Source: Cladorhizidae sp. MBARI D1340-BT2
Lineage: Eukaryota; Porifera; Demospongiae; Poecilosclerida; Cladorhizidae
Assembly: GCA_028752905.1 (NCBI GenBank)
Contig: JAQNBH010000007.1
Location: 40,899,872-40,963,871 of the forward strand
Reading direction: 5' to 3'
Length of the DNA: 64,000 nucleotides
Made by a program: the position numbers and the translations under genes. The notes under the pieces are model-generated. The model was not told the DNA's origin. It ran no database searches and saw only the letters and a list, made by a program, of their open reading frames with translations. Shown here piece by piece: positions 34,860 to 45,650 of this stretch (positions within the stretch are counted from its first letter, which is position 1; the number at the start of each line of letters is the position of its first letter).

Positions 34860-36998
34860 CTGAACTTCTGGTTGGTAAGAGGTCGCTTCCAGAAATTGAC
34901 ACACTTGCATGCTGCTAAGCTGTGCAATGTGTGTAGTGGTCACGCGAGCAACATGTGGGGTGGAACCTTGGTGGTCAATAAGAAAAGGTTCAAGCCTTGT
35001 GTAGCGGGGGGGGGGGGGGGGGGGGGGGGGGGGAGGAGAATGAGATATGATGACACTGCACTGGCTGGGTGGCCGAGCCAATTTTGAGTTGGGTAGCGAC
35101 AAACTGTTGGGTTAATTAAAGGTTTTGTATCTCGAAACTAAATATACACGCGAGCACGCCGAAAAATATGCTCGTGAAAGTGAAGGAGTTTCGTGTATCG
35201 TTATTGTTAATCGTTATGTGAAAGCAAATGGGATGGGAGTGAAGTGGTAGATGTGGAGTTTAGTGTCTGCAAGAGTGCTTGTGTAGTTACTTAGATGATA
35301 CTTCTTTACAAAGGGTGGTGATGCAGAGGTGTATCATTGGAGTCTTTGTGTGGCATATGCTAGGGTGCTGGTAGGGGAAGGTTAGGAAAGTTTTGCAAGG
35401 AGTCTTCACCAAGGTGTATGATGTTTCAGGAGTAAGCAGAGGTGTGGAGATCAGTGGTTTTATCTTAAAGTTTTTGTTGTTTGGGTGGGTCTGTCACAAC
35501 AAATTTGTTCCCCCCATATTTGGTTCCCCCTGGAACTTTTTCTTTAAAAAATATGTTCTGCCTGGAACTTTTTACGTGAAAAAAAAGTTCCGTCTTGAAA
35601 AATAAAGGGCCAGGGCAAGGGCTAGGGCAAGGGCTAGGGCTAGGGTGGGAACAAAATTTCAATAAGGGGGTAACAACTTTTGGGGGGGAACAAATTAAAT
35701 CTCAAGGTTATGGAGGTTATGGTTGTTAGAAGATGAAAACTAATAGCTAATCCCACAAAACTCTTTCTGTTGGTTCACAGATGGAAGCTTATGGTGGTCA
35801 ATAATTTTGCAACGAGTCAAAGGAGGGGCCAAGCAGGAAATCCCGTCATTGCCAACGTTAAGAAATGATGAAAAGTCAAACGAAGTTCATTTCACCTATT
35901 TTTTCAAGGAAGAAGATAGTTTGGATGAGTAAAGTGAATGGGAAAATGATGAAAATGGAAGCATGTGTTGCCTATATATGCCAGGCCTGGAATATGCTGT
36001 CTAAGTGTGGTGGACAGGAGGACAGACTGCTTGTAGGAAAATAAGAGTTAGTTCAGAAGTAAGAAACAGTGGGAGAAAATAGCAGTAGAGCTGGGAAACT
36101 GGGGTGGATTTGTGATTGTTCACTCAGACCAGTTTATTAACCAAAAAAAAATCACATTTATGATGCATCAGCAGGATACTGAGACTGCTGTGAATCTAGC
36201 AAAATCTGTTTCTCTTCAAATATTCCCTTTTGGGAGTACACAGAGGGAATATCTGAAAAGAATGATGGTAGACTAGTAGTCCGAAGAATTGTCATGCAGA
36301 TTCGAATTGACTTTGTGGTGAAGTGTTTTCAGCACACACGAAGGATGAGTAAGTACCTAATTGCTTCTTGAAGTCATGGCTGCAATTCATAAATTGTAAA
36401 GATGACAGGTGGCTGCACCTCATCTGATTAAAAGATTCTGGAAGTCATAAATTATAAATATGACAGGTGGCTGAACCTCATCTGATTAAAAGATGATGAG
36501 CACCTGGAGAGCATTTGTAATGTCTGCCTCTAACCAGCAATTCCCTGTTGATGTTGTTTCATGCATTTCCCTATACCAAATAGGTGCACTGGACTATTGC
36601 CTACTACTACTTGCAAGGCCTTATAGGCTTTGGCAATGTTTGGCTGTTCACGTAGAGAAAAGTTAAATGTCAAGTGGTTGTTAATGACAAAGAACACAAA
36701 ATAATCATGTCCAGTTTGTAAATACGACTTCATGAAACACATGAGCAAACAAACAAAGAAGCTGTATATAGGCAGGAGTGTACACTGAAAAGAGGGAGTG
36801 GCTTATGAATGCAGGGATCAGCATGCCATGAAACTTGAAGTTAACAATAACAACAAATGAACAAAATACATGAGATCACTTAAATCAGTGACTCTGAATC
36901 AAAGAAAGCAGTCTTTTGAGTACCCCAAGATGCACACTCATAGAAATATTACAAAGAGGAAATATACTCGAGGAAGTCACAAAGGGGAAATAGAAATA
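34860..36998. other. Between TBC exon 1 and PLC copy 1
   Basis: Holds the upstream region of the TBC gene and the downstream region of PLC copy 1. A pure poly-G run of ~27 bases lies at about 35006-35032. A ~195-bp foldback MITE lies at 35502-35696 (AATTTGTTCCCCCC ... GGGGGGAACAAATT). Direct repeats ('aagatgacaggtggctgcac...') lie at about 36400-36490. A minus frame at 36530-36748 (HLTFNFSLREQPNIAKAYKA) looks protein-like but was not assigned. Confidence 0.5.
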
Positions 36999-39900
36999 TT
37001 ACGATAAGAATACACTAGGAAGTGCTATAGCAATAATCCAGAAGAAATTTGTCCTGAAACCACCTGCAGTCCTGGTACCTTCTGCAGTGACTGCTATGCC
37101 AGTTGTGGTGAAGCTCCCTTCTATCCTGCTATTCAGCTCACGAGCAATTTCAAACACAGATCCTGGTTGCCCCGTATGAAGCTGTACAAAATCAACGAGC
37201 ACAACATTCAAAGTCTTTCCATCCATCCTGAGGAAATTGAAGCATGCAGTGGAAGCATTCAGAATAAGACTGTTGCAAGTCATCTGTGCAAAAGGGAGGC
37301 ATATATCCAAGTTGAATGCATTCAAGATCACAATGTCACTTTTGGTGGTGTCTTTGCAGATCAGTTGTTCTTCTGCTCCTCTGAGGATAGCGCATGCTCC
37401 TCCCCATGTGCTGGGCTCCATGGTAGTGTAGGGAGGTGGATGAAGCCAAGGTTTTGATGTCAGGGGACCTAGAACCAACTCCTGGTCAAATAATACAAAG
37501 ATTCTCTCATTTGTTTCAACGGCGAGCCTCAGAGTAGGCCAAGTGTTCCCATTAGATGTGAAAAAAGTGCTCATCTTTGTAGTAGCTGCTCCTTCACCCC
37601 ATCGTTGCTCAAGGATGTCGGCGATCATCTGACCAGCTAGTGGAAGATCTTCCACAGGGATGTTGTTGGTGAAGTACAAGCCAATTATTTCATTGTTATT
37701 GACCCTCATCCATTCATCTACTTGTTGGAAGATATGAATGATGGTTCCTCCATATCTGAATCCATTCCGAGCACTATCTGATAAACTGCCCTGACATGAC
37801 ACAAGTCTACTTGCGTTCAAGTCAACAAAATCAGGAATGTCACATGTCATTGGGAGAATGCATATGTCAAGCCCCAGGAATCGTATACCTAGGTCTAGCT
37901 GGTCAGTAATAGAGAGGTTCTGATTCCTAAAGATACAGTCAGACTGAGGGGACGTCATTCCCTGGCAGTTTCTGACTGATCCATTAAATCCTGATCCTGC
38001 TGCATGGGATCCCGGGAGTGTGATCTGATTGAACCTCAGCTCGCAATACTCTGACCGTCCATTACAATTTTGGGCTGTAACAGGAAGGAAAAACAAAGAA
38101 CAATAGTTGCCTCATAATTTATAGTGACATGGTCCAATGTTTATATATATCCAGTGATCATGACATTTTTCCCCATTTCAGAACCATAGTGCACCCATAA
38201 ATAAACTCTAAATGAACTCGATATAGTAACATTACAATTACCTTCTCAATAATCAACTTGAAATTACATCCTCTCGATGAAGGCTAGAGCATTAGTCGAA
38301 ACATTGAGAGAATACAATTTCAAGTTGATTATTGAGAAGGTTATTGCAATGCACCACAAGATAAAACCCTGAAGTGAACAACGAATGTGTAAACAGTAAC
38401 ATGCAAGGCGAGAACAGGAAATTCCCCAGCATCATTTAATTATATTGATACAGGCTGATACCAGGAGGGAGCAGGACACTTGATCTAGATAGGATGACTG
38501 AGTGAAAAATCAGGAGATAAACTGCAGACTAGTCTTTTTTAAATGGTGACGATGATGACAATAATAATAATAATAACTAGCCGATACCCACAGACACTTT
38601 TCCAGTTATTTTTAATTTATGCTAGAAGTGACTAATAATAATAATTGTGCATACATATGCACCACCTATAATAAAATAGTGTGCCTATGTTAGTTGTTAA
38701 GGAGAAGGCACTGCTATATTTGGTGGAAAATCATTTGCTTTGCTGATTGTTTCCACAAACAGTTCCTGCAGTGTTTGTGGATACCTGAAAGTGGTTGTGG
38801 ACTAACTCTGCCATTGTGGCAGCAGTTCAGGGTCTCCATGTTAAACCTTTAAAGCATGGCAGAGTGTGGACATTGCCCAATAGGTACTTGCATTGCTAGG
38901 ACTTTTGCTTATACTTCTTCTTGCTCATCTCTGCCTTTCTGCCTTTCTCTATTAATTAAAGTGCCAGCCCTGCTCTTCCACCTGACTAACCTCACTTCAT
39001 ATCTTTAGTGGATGTCCCACAGCCCACGATCAGCAAGGATACTTCACGTGGTGCCCCCCACGATTCAGCACAAGGTCCATAATCATGAACGTGGGAAGTC
39101 ATCTACAAGGTTTTACTCTTGTCTATGCTGATCTGGGTAACTGGAGCGGTGAGGACAATCCACCCTCAACAATACCACCAAACATACTATGTACCTCAAC
39201 AAGCCATGCCATCGTCATGGTAAACACCCCCCATATGGCCAACCTGAGTTCACAGTGCTTGCAAACATTGCCCCGGGTGAGAGGAGGTGCAGGAAACAAA
39301 CTGAAGCTGATTAGAACTTCTTTTTCAACTGCCTGAAAGACATGGACAGGTCTCCCATATACGATACAATCGGATCATTGGGCCATATTAGCAAACCTCT
39401 CAGGTCAGTACCTATAATATAGGCACTTAGCCAAGGTCACCCTGCTAAATACAGCCAAGGACACCCTGCTAAATACAGCCAAGGACACCCTGCTAAATAC
39501 AGCCAAGGACACCCTGCTAAATACAGCCAAGGACATCCTGCTAAATACAGCCAAGGACACCCTGCTAAATACAGCCAAGGACACCCTGCTAAATATAGCC
39601 AAGGACACCCTGCTAAAATATATCCAATGACACCCTGCTAAATACAGCAAGGACACCCTGCTAAATATAGCCAAGGCACCCTGCTAAATGCATCATGTGT
39701 CACACCAAATCTTCATGCTGACAACTGCTGCAACACACGGACCTTAATCCCTGAACTCCACCACCTTAACTGCTGCACTCAGTTCCTATATAATTTATGA
39801 CGTATTCAACCCCATACCCTTGCCATGCACACACCTTAACTAAGTTGTTAGCACGTGTCAGAGGACACTTTGTTCATTGTATTTGTATGTCTTCTTCCAA

Positions 39901-42900
39901 TGAAAGGTTCCTGCCCAGAGTGAATGGAACTCATGTCTACTCAATAGCTAACACTGGAGGTCCGCCAGCATCTTATATAGATATAAGAAAAATAGCAACT
40001 ACGAAACTTGTTGATCTTTCTTGTTTCCGTTTTCATTAGACCACTGATCATAATATATTACACATATACATAATACACATATACATAATACATGTATATA
40101 TAATACATATATACGTATTATACATATATACATACGTTTTCTTTAGACCACTGATCATAATATATTACACATATACATAATACACATATACATAATACAT
40201 GTATATATAATACATATATACGTATTGTACATATATACATAATATACATAATATATATATAAGATATGTATATATAATACATATATATATATACATAATA
40301 TATATAATACATATATACATAATATATTATATAATATAATATACTACGTATATAATATATATATACGTAATATATATTTTATAATACATATATACGTAAC
40401 AATTATATACGTAACAATGCATATATATGTAATATATAATACTGAACATAAAAGAGATGTATTGATCCCAGATAAATTCTTTTGTTATAGGTAGTGCTAT
40501 CAGGATGTCTGAAAACACATTAGCTAGTAGCTGGGCTCCCCGCTCCCCATGAAGCAGAGCCTAGGAACCCAGTAGCTGGGCTCCCCATGAAGCTGAACCT
40601 AGGTACCCAGTAGCTGTGCTTCCCATGAAGCAGAACCTAGGTACCCAGTAGCTGTGCTCCCCATGAAGCAGAACCTAGGCACCCAGTAGCGCTGCTGCTC
40701 CCCATGCAATAGAACCTAGGTACCCAGTAGCCGGGCTCCCCATGAAGCAGAGCCTAGGTACCCAGTAGCCGTATTTCCCTGGAAGTAGGGCCAAGCTCTC
40801 TGTCTAGAATTTGAAAAGAAATAATAATGGTTTGTAAAGTTTGCTTGATATATTGTCTGTGTAGTAGCTAATAATATTGGTTTTTATATTCCTATTGCAG
40901 GAATATCATACCTTCCCCAGCAGGAGATCAGCTAGCATCCACACGGCTGGTTCCACTACCAACTGATCTTCCTCTCCTCTGCTGTCCTCTACCTGCAGCT
41001 CTTCCCCTATTATGACTATATACCTCCCATTGGCATCTGCTGACTCAGTCCTCTCACTGTAGCTCTCCCCCTATTTCCACTTGCTCCAACATCCATATTG
41101 CACTCTCATCCTCACTGATTCAAAATTGGAACTCATATCTATTTCATCATCACTACACTATTTGAGTCAAAGTATACAATATCAATTCCAGATAACATCT
41201 CTAGTACTGTCAGGGTATCATAACCACAGGCCATTCATAGCTAACAACCAACTAACTGCAGTAAAACAAGCTGAGGTCAAAATAAAGCAGCTGTCATGAT
41301 AATTATCTTGACAATGGTCTACAGATGAAAATTACACTTGTCACAAAGGTCTTATAGATACCATGGCATCGAATTCGTAACAATGGTCTGCTAAGTATTA
41401 AACTGGATGGTTTAAAATTTTGGCTAAATGTCAAATTGAAGTTAATTATTGAGAAAGCTCTTGTGTCTACACTGTGTCAACTGAAAGAGTTTTTGCTAGC
41501 TATAAGTACTTTGATTAATTGAGCTCTAGTTTGCTAGGCAGTGAAGTTTGTCTGAGAGCTTTTGCGAGTTGCATTGATTGCCTTTAGATCTACTAATCTA
41601 TGTGGCTCAACACTTTTTTGTTCTTTAGTTGTCATAGTTGAGATAATGTTGCTTGCAGTAAACCTTGCCATTTCAAAAATTGCTAGTAGGAGGTTCAGAC
41701 TTGCTGGAAATCAACAGTGCAGTGGAGTTTACCATGTTTGCTCTAGTGGAGCTTTCTGTCGCTGTTACCAAATGTGCTCAGATACAACTGTATCACAGTG
41801 CTTAGATAAGCAAGATTTGGGAAGCAACACCTTTGACTTCAAAACAAATAATATTCCCTAACTTGGAGCATAAAATATGCTACATGACACAAAACACTTT
41901 TCTAACAAAGAAGTGCAGGACCATACTCCTTTTTTTTTAATACACGAGATATGCTTAGTTGCACCCCTAGAGAACAATGATAACTGTGTTCTTGGTGCAT
42001 ATAGGACATCACTACATCTGTAAGACAATTAGGACACCTTAGTAGATAATCATAACAATGAAAGACATGAGGTTATAATGTACACAAGCATATGAAACCA
42101 TAACCTCACATGCAGACCAAATAGTGGGAAAACGTGATCAGATCAGAAGCCTACTTCAAACAATAACATCAATAATGCCACTTTCAACAGATTACAATCA
42201 CAGCAAGACTAACAAAAGCTTAGTAACTGTGCCGCAAGTTTTCAAGGTTATCGCTAGAAGCTAGTTCAGTGATCATGGATTCAATATGCCATGCGCCTAG
42301 CTAAGCAAGGTATAAGTCATAGGAAAGATCATTGGTAACTCTTATTGGTTGCTGAAGTTAGGCTCTCATCCATAGCTGAGATGTTGAAATTGAAAAGTTA
42401 TTGGTAGAAAAACCTAATTTTCACTGGATTATCGAGCTTTTTCAGAGTCAATGTTCGTTGTCCTCGTACAACAATTAGCTCTTGACTGATAGTGTATTAA
42501 AAAATACATAGCTAGTGCCCATGGGTGCTTTACCTCTTACCTTCAGTTTATTCAAAGTGGTGCACATCTGCGTTTGTGTGATAATTTGCTGAAGTGAGGT
42601 AGTGTAGCTATATCTAGGCGAGGATTTACCTGCTGTTTTAATGCCCAACTTCTAACTGCTTTTAGCTCTTGTTGTTCTTGACCTTTAGGTTCTCTAAACC
42701 TCCACCTCTTCGATTTCAGCTCGATCAAAGTCTGCAAATGGACCATCATCGATCTCCTTCTTGGCAGCTTCACATACGGTTTCAACAAAGTCCATAAACT
42801 AGGTGCTTGCCACATGCACCTCGCCTAATCCAAGGCTGCTGAAAACAGCACTTGCTAAATACGTATTACATGGTATTATTATTTCAAATTAAGGTTCAAA

Positions 42901-43185
42901 TTCTTCTCAATAAACTGCCATATAGAGTATTAGTGAAGCTTCATTTTCATGGCCATAGAATGGGGAAGAACCAAACAAGAATTGCATCTGCATCAAAAGT
43001 ACATAAAGCGAACAGTAAAATACCACCCCATGAAAAATACGAGCTTTCTGACTCCAGCCATACCATTATTATATAACTTTCTTTACACCCAAGAAAATGG
43101 TAGCTAATAGCTAATGTATTTATGCAAGCTAAATACCTTCTATGATCTGTGAAACCAGAAGAAGCAATAGTACAATCTTCTTCAT
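36999..43185 (-). CDS. Secreted, GPI-anchored PI-PLC X-domain-like protein, copy 1
   Basis: Two exons: 43137-43185 and 36999-38074, phase 1 junction. Exon 1 encodes the signal peptide MKKIVLLLLLVSQIIE. Exon 2 starts AQNCNGRSEYCELRFNQ, then ITLPGSHAAGS (first catalytic His of the PI-PLC X fold), QLDLGIRFLGLDICILP, EIIGLYFTNN, RWGEGAATTK and a long C-terminal part. It ends in a hydrophobic tail (FFWIIAIALPSVFLS) typical of GPI attachment. About 374 residues. At the place where relatives carry the second catalytic His (CH), this protein reads SCQGS, so catalysis is doubtful. The ~5-kb intron contains repeats. The 12.4-kb HECT/integrase element sits ~90 bp upstream of the ATG. Very similar to copy 2 at 62.1 kb. 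Confidence 0.85.
38240..38342 (+). repeat. Dispersed CTGATGA/GAAAC repeat, copy b, inside a perfect-looking hairpin
   Basis: The core CGATGAAGGCTAGAGCATTA + GTCGAAAC (38274-38302) is flanked by inverted arms 'accttctcaataatcaactt' (38240) and 'aagttgattattgagaaggt' (ending 38342). The arms are ~26 bp with almost no mismatch. Confidence 0.8.
39420..39690. repeat. 24-bp minisatellite
   Basis: About 11 copies of 'ccaaggacaccctgctaaat' + acag. The minus-strand Val-Phe-Ser-Arg frame is an artefact. Confidence 0.95.
40040..40470. repeat. AT-rich microsatellite with ~100-bp duplication
   Basis: (ATACAT)n/(TATATA)n tract. The block 'agaccactgatcataatata' occurs at about 40038 and 40145. Confidence 0.9.
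40520..40790. repeat. ~37-bp minisatellite, about 7 copies
   Basis: Unit contains 'cccagtagctgggctcccca' followed by 'tgaagcagaacctaggta'. Confidence 0.9.
42694..42798 (-). pseudogene. Exon-like fragment of an unidentified gene (terminal exon)
   Basis: Minus-strand 35-codon frame FMDFVETVCEAAKKEIDDGP then FADFDRAEIEEVEV and TAG, after 'aagcacctag'. Composition and acidic end look like real protein. The same frame extends upstream (SLGLGEVHVAST) to a second acceptor 'gctgttttcag' but is broken by a TAG. It is not in phase with the neighbouring PLC signal exon. Family not recognised. It may be a duplicated exon fragment. Confidence 0.4.
43137..43185 (-). CDS. Signal-peptide exon of PLC copy 1
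   Basis: ATG at 43185, 16 codons plus one base, donor GAAG|gtattt. Lys-Lys followed by a Leu/Val stretch is a canonical signal peptide. The phase (G|CC CAA) joins exactly to the acceptor at 38074, giving ...IIE-A-QNCNG. Confidence 0.75.
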
Positions 43186-43275
43186 AGCCTAGAGGCCCTA
43201 GCCAGCAGCGTAACGAGTTCACTCCTCAGCTCAGCCGCGGTTGGAAACAAATGCGTAAATTGTGCTTACGTAGGT

Positions 43276-43281
43276 CGATAG
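43276..43281 (+). repeat. Target-site duplication, left (CGATAG)
   Basis: The six bases CGATAG directly precede the left terminal inverted repeat and are repeated exactly at 55671-55676 after the right one. Confidence 0.9.
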
Positions 43282-43612
43282 TATGGAACGCGGAATGCGA
43301 CAAAAATATGAAGTGAAAATGTCACAAAAAATCGTTCACAAAAAATCGTTCGTTCACAAAAAATCGTTCACAAAAAATCGTCCACAAAAAATCGTCCACA
43401 AAAAATCGTCCACAAAAAATCGTCCACAAAAAATCGTTCACAAAAAATCGTTCACAAAAAATCGTTCACAAAAAATCGATGGCAGAAAATCGTTCACAAA
43501 AAATCGATGGCAGAAAATCGTTCACAAAAAATCGTTCACAAAAAATCGATGGCAGAAAATCGTCCACAAAAAATCGATTGCCGTATAATTGTGGCAGAAA
43601 ATCGATTGAAAA
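43282..43612 (+). repeat. Left terminal inverted repeat with 14-bp tandem units
   Basis: A ~45-bp unique tip is followed by about 20 units of 'cacaaaaaatcgtt', with variants 'cacaaaaaatcgtc' and 'gatggcagaaaatc'. Frames reading KKSFTKNRSQKI are artefacts. Confidence 0.95.
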
Positions 43613-43662
43613 TTGTCAAAGCTGCAGAAACTTTATTGCTGTAGAAAACTGGCGGAGAGAGA

Positions 43663-43791
43663 ATGAGCGACCTTACACTGTCCCAACTCAGCAAGGCGAA
43701 GGAAGCCATTGAAGTCCTCTGCAACCTAACCTCCTCAGACTCTTCTATGGGTGGTGAAGTTCCTCGTGATCCCAACACTTCTGAAGGTTAA
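43663..43791 (+). CDS. Small ORF just inside the left end, candidate first exon
   Basis: ATG at 43663 gives MSDLTLSQLSKAKEAIEVLC followed by NLTSSDSSMGGEVPRDPNTS, with TAA after 42 codons. A possible donor GAAG|gttaag lies at 43786. It could be a non-contiguous first exon of the HECT gene or a separate small protein. Helical N-terminus and Ser/Gly-rich tail. No family recognised. Confidence 0.4.
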   Translation: MSDLTLSQLSKAKEAIEVLCNLTSSDSSMGGEVPRDPNTSEG

Positions 43792-43799
43792 GGAAGTTT

Positions 43800-45425
43800 A
43801 GTAATGTGGTCATGATCTAGCTAAGCATGTGTGTTCCTCCTGGATCATACAGAACATGAGGCTATCTTATCGTTGATGTTACTTGTAGTCAACCATGGAG
43901 ATAACAGGGGAAGTAACTGTGTGTGCTAAAGCTTCATAGGCTATGTAGAAATTGGGGCTGCTACACGAGGTATAATTATATTGTCAAGAGTGGTGCTGCC
44001 ACACTACAGGTATATTGTCAAGAGCAAACCTGTTTTTCAGCTTTTCATTTGTGGGATATGGGCATTTATTGGATGCAGTTTTGCATGTGCATTTTTGGCT
44101 GCTTAGTCTTGTAGTAACTTTGAAATTTCTCCTGTTATTCAATCGCTAGTTCCTATTAATTTATGGGAGAACCTAAATCAGCTAGTGGTTTCCCGTCATC
44201 AAATTCCATCCACGTTGACACCACCAGGAGCTATTCCATGCCAGGTCAGGGCTCTCTATGGCTTAGGTCTAGGACTAGCTAAGGGCTAGGGCTAGAACGA
44301 GTGTTATTTCTAGAGTGCAGCCTAAGATTTGGGCTGACTAAAGTTAAGGGTCAAAAGCTTTCTCACAATATTCCATGGCCTTACTCCTAGCCATAACCCT
44401 AGAAATGGGCTACCTCATAACTGTCATAAATGAGGTTGAGTCAGCCAGTGTAGGCACTTATCTCTGCAATTGAACAACGAGGTTCTCATGTGTTTTTCTT
44501 GGTGTTATTCGGTTCACGTATGGGAGATGTTCCAGGAGCTGGTTTTACACGTTGCCAGCAGGTGTCCATAGTTCTATGAAGTTTATACAGCAAGTTATTA
44601 TAGTAAGTGTGCTAGCCACAGTGTTATCAGCCACATCTGGCACAGTGTGTACAACTATCAGCCACTGGAAACTTTTGATGTCTCAGGAATTAAGATCACC
44701 TGGGAGTTACGTTGGTGTGACTACTATTTCAAGATGGTGGGTGGCTAAAGCCAAAGCGCACAAATAAGACCCATTCAGGAGCTCCTTAATAGCCAAAATA
44801 GTGGTGGCCTCGGCTTCTGCTGGCCTCGGCTTCTGCTAGCTCCAAAACCACTTTCAGCATGCTTTGACTATATACTTCACTGAGGTAGCTAAGGTAATAA
44901 AGAGGCAGACCTAAATGCTAGAGAAAGTGTTAAAAAAACCCCTTGAAATTCATCTTCAATGATTTATCTTGTCGATAAACAATCAGTTGACGTGTGTAGT
45001 ATATATATATACCTGATGAAGGCTAGAGCATCTAGCAGAAAGGTCAAAGGTTATTCTTCCTTCACATAACTTTCATACATAGGTCCATTCATCATAATCA
45101 ATATACTCACAAGGTTAATGCTTGCCCACGACTATATACTCCATTTCTTGATAAATACAGTGAGTGAGACAAAGAATGACAAAAAGATAAATGCACTTGT
45201 ACTAGCATGTTTATTGTGTTGATGATTCTTACCATATCATTTTTGTAATTTTAAAACAAGAAAGGAAACCAAAATTGACAACAAATGTTTTAGAAGACCC
45301 TTTACCTTTTAAAATAATGGCCACCTTAAAATAATGGCCACCCAGTATAATAACATCCAAAAATACATATCAAGTGTCCACCCACTATTTTTAAAGGTCT
45401 TATAAACATTTGATGTCTGCACTGG
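43800..45425 (+). other. Inside the 12.4-kb element, no gene recognised
   Basis: Between the left end and the HECT gene. Contains GGGCTAGGGCTA-like traces (about 44280) and copy c of the dispersed stem-loop repeat at 45012-45042. No coding similarity found. Confidence 0.5.
45012..45042 (+). repeat. Dispersed CTGATGA/GAAA stem-loop repeat, copy c
   Basis: CCTGATGAA, then the hairpin GCTAGA-GCA-TCTAGC (perfect), then AGAAAG. Best-paired example of the family's central stem. Confidence 0.65.
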
Positions 45426-45427
45426 TA

Positions 45428-45650
45428 AATTTCTAATATATATATCTATTATATTATATACTCATAGTAATGGCTGCAGCTGATCGGTGCTTGTTAGTGC
45501 TTAATAAGAATAAGCCACGAAGGAGGAAATTCACTGGTAAATTTCTAATATATATCTCTATTATATTATATAATCATAGTAATGGCTGCAGCTGATCGGT
45601 GCTTGTTAGTGCTTAATAAGAATAAGCCACGAAGGAGGAAATTGAGAGAG
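45428..45650 (+). repeat. ~111-bp tandem duplication of the HECT start codon region
   Basis: The block from 'aatttctaatatatat' through 'atggctgcagctgatcggtg' to 'cgaaggaggaaatt' occurs twice, so ATGGCTGCAGC is present at 45471 and 45582. Only the second ATG continues into the long frame. The first gives a short upstream ORF. Confidence 0.95.

Larger units (their letters stand above)
38100..43136. other. Intron of PLC copy 1
   Basis: Holds a hairpin copy of the dispersed stem-loop repeat (38240-38342), a 24-bp array (39420-39690), AT microsatellites (40040-40470) and a ~37-bp array (40520-40790). A minus-strand exon-like fragment lies at 42694-42798. A Cys-rich plus-strand frame at 41647-41861 (QQCSGVYHVCSSGAFCRCYQ) has no recognised family and is probably chance. 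Confidence 0.6.

Noticed and set aside
34857..34902. Upstream start for the TBC gene at 34902
   Set aside because: The codon is GTG rather than ATG, and an in-frame TAG lies just upstream. The ATG at 34857 is preferred.
41562..41861. Cys-rich small secreted protein on the plus strand
   Set aside because: The frame has a non-ATG start, no signal peptide at the first ATG, no family pattern, and lies inside a PLC intron.
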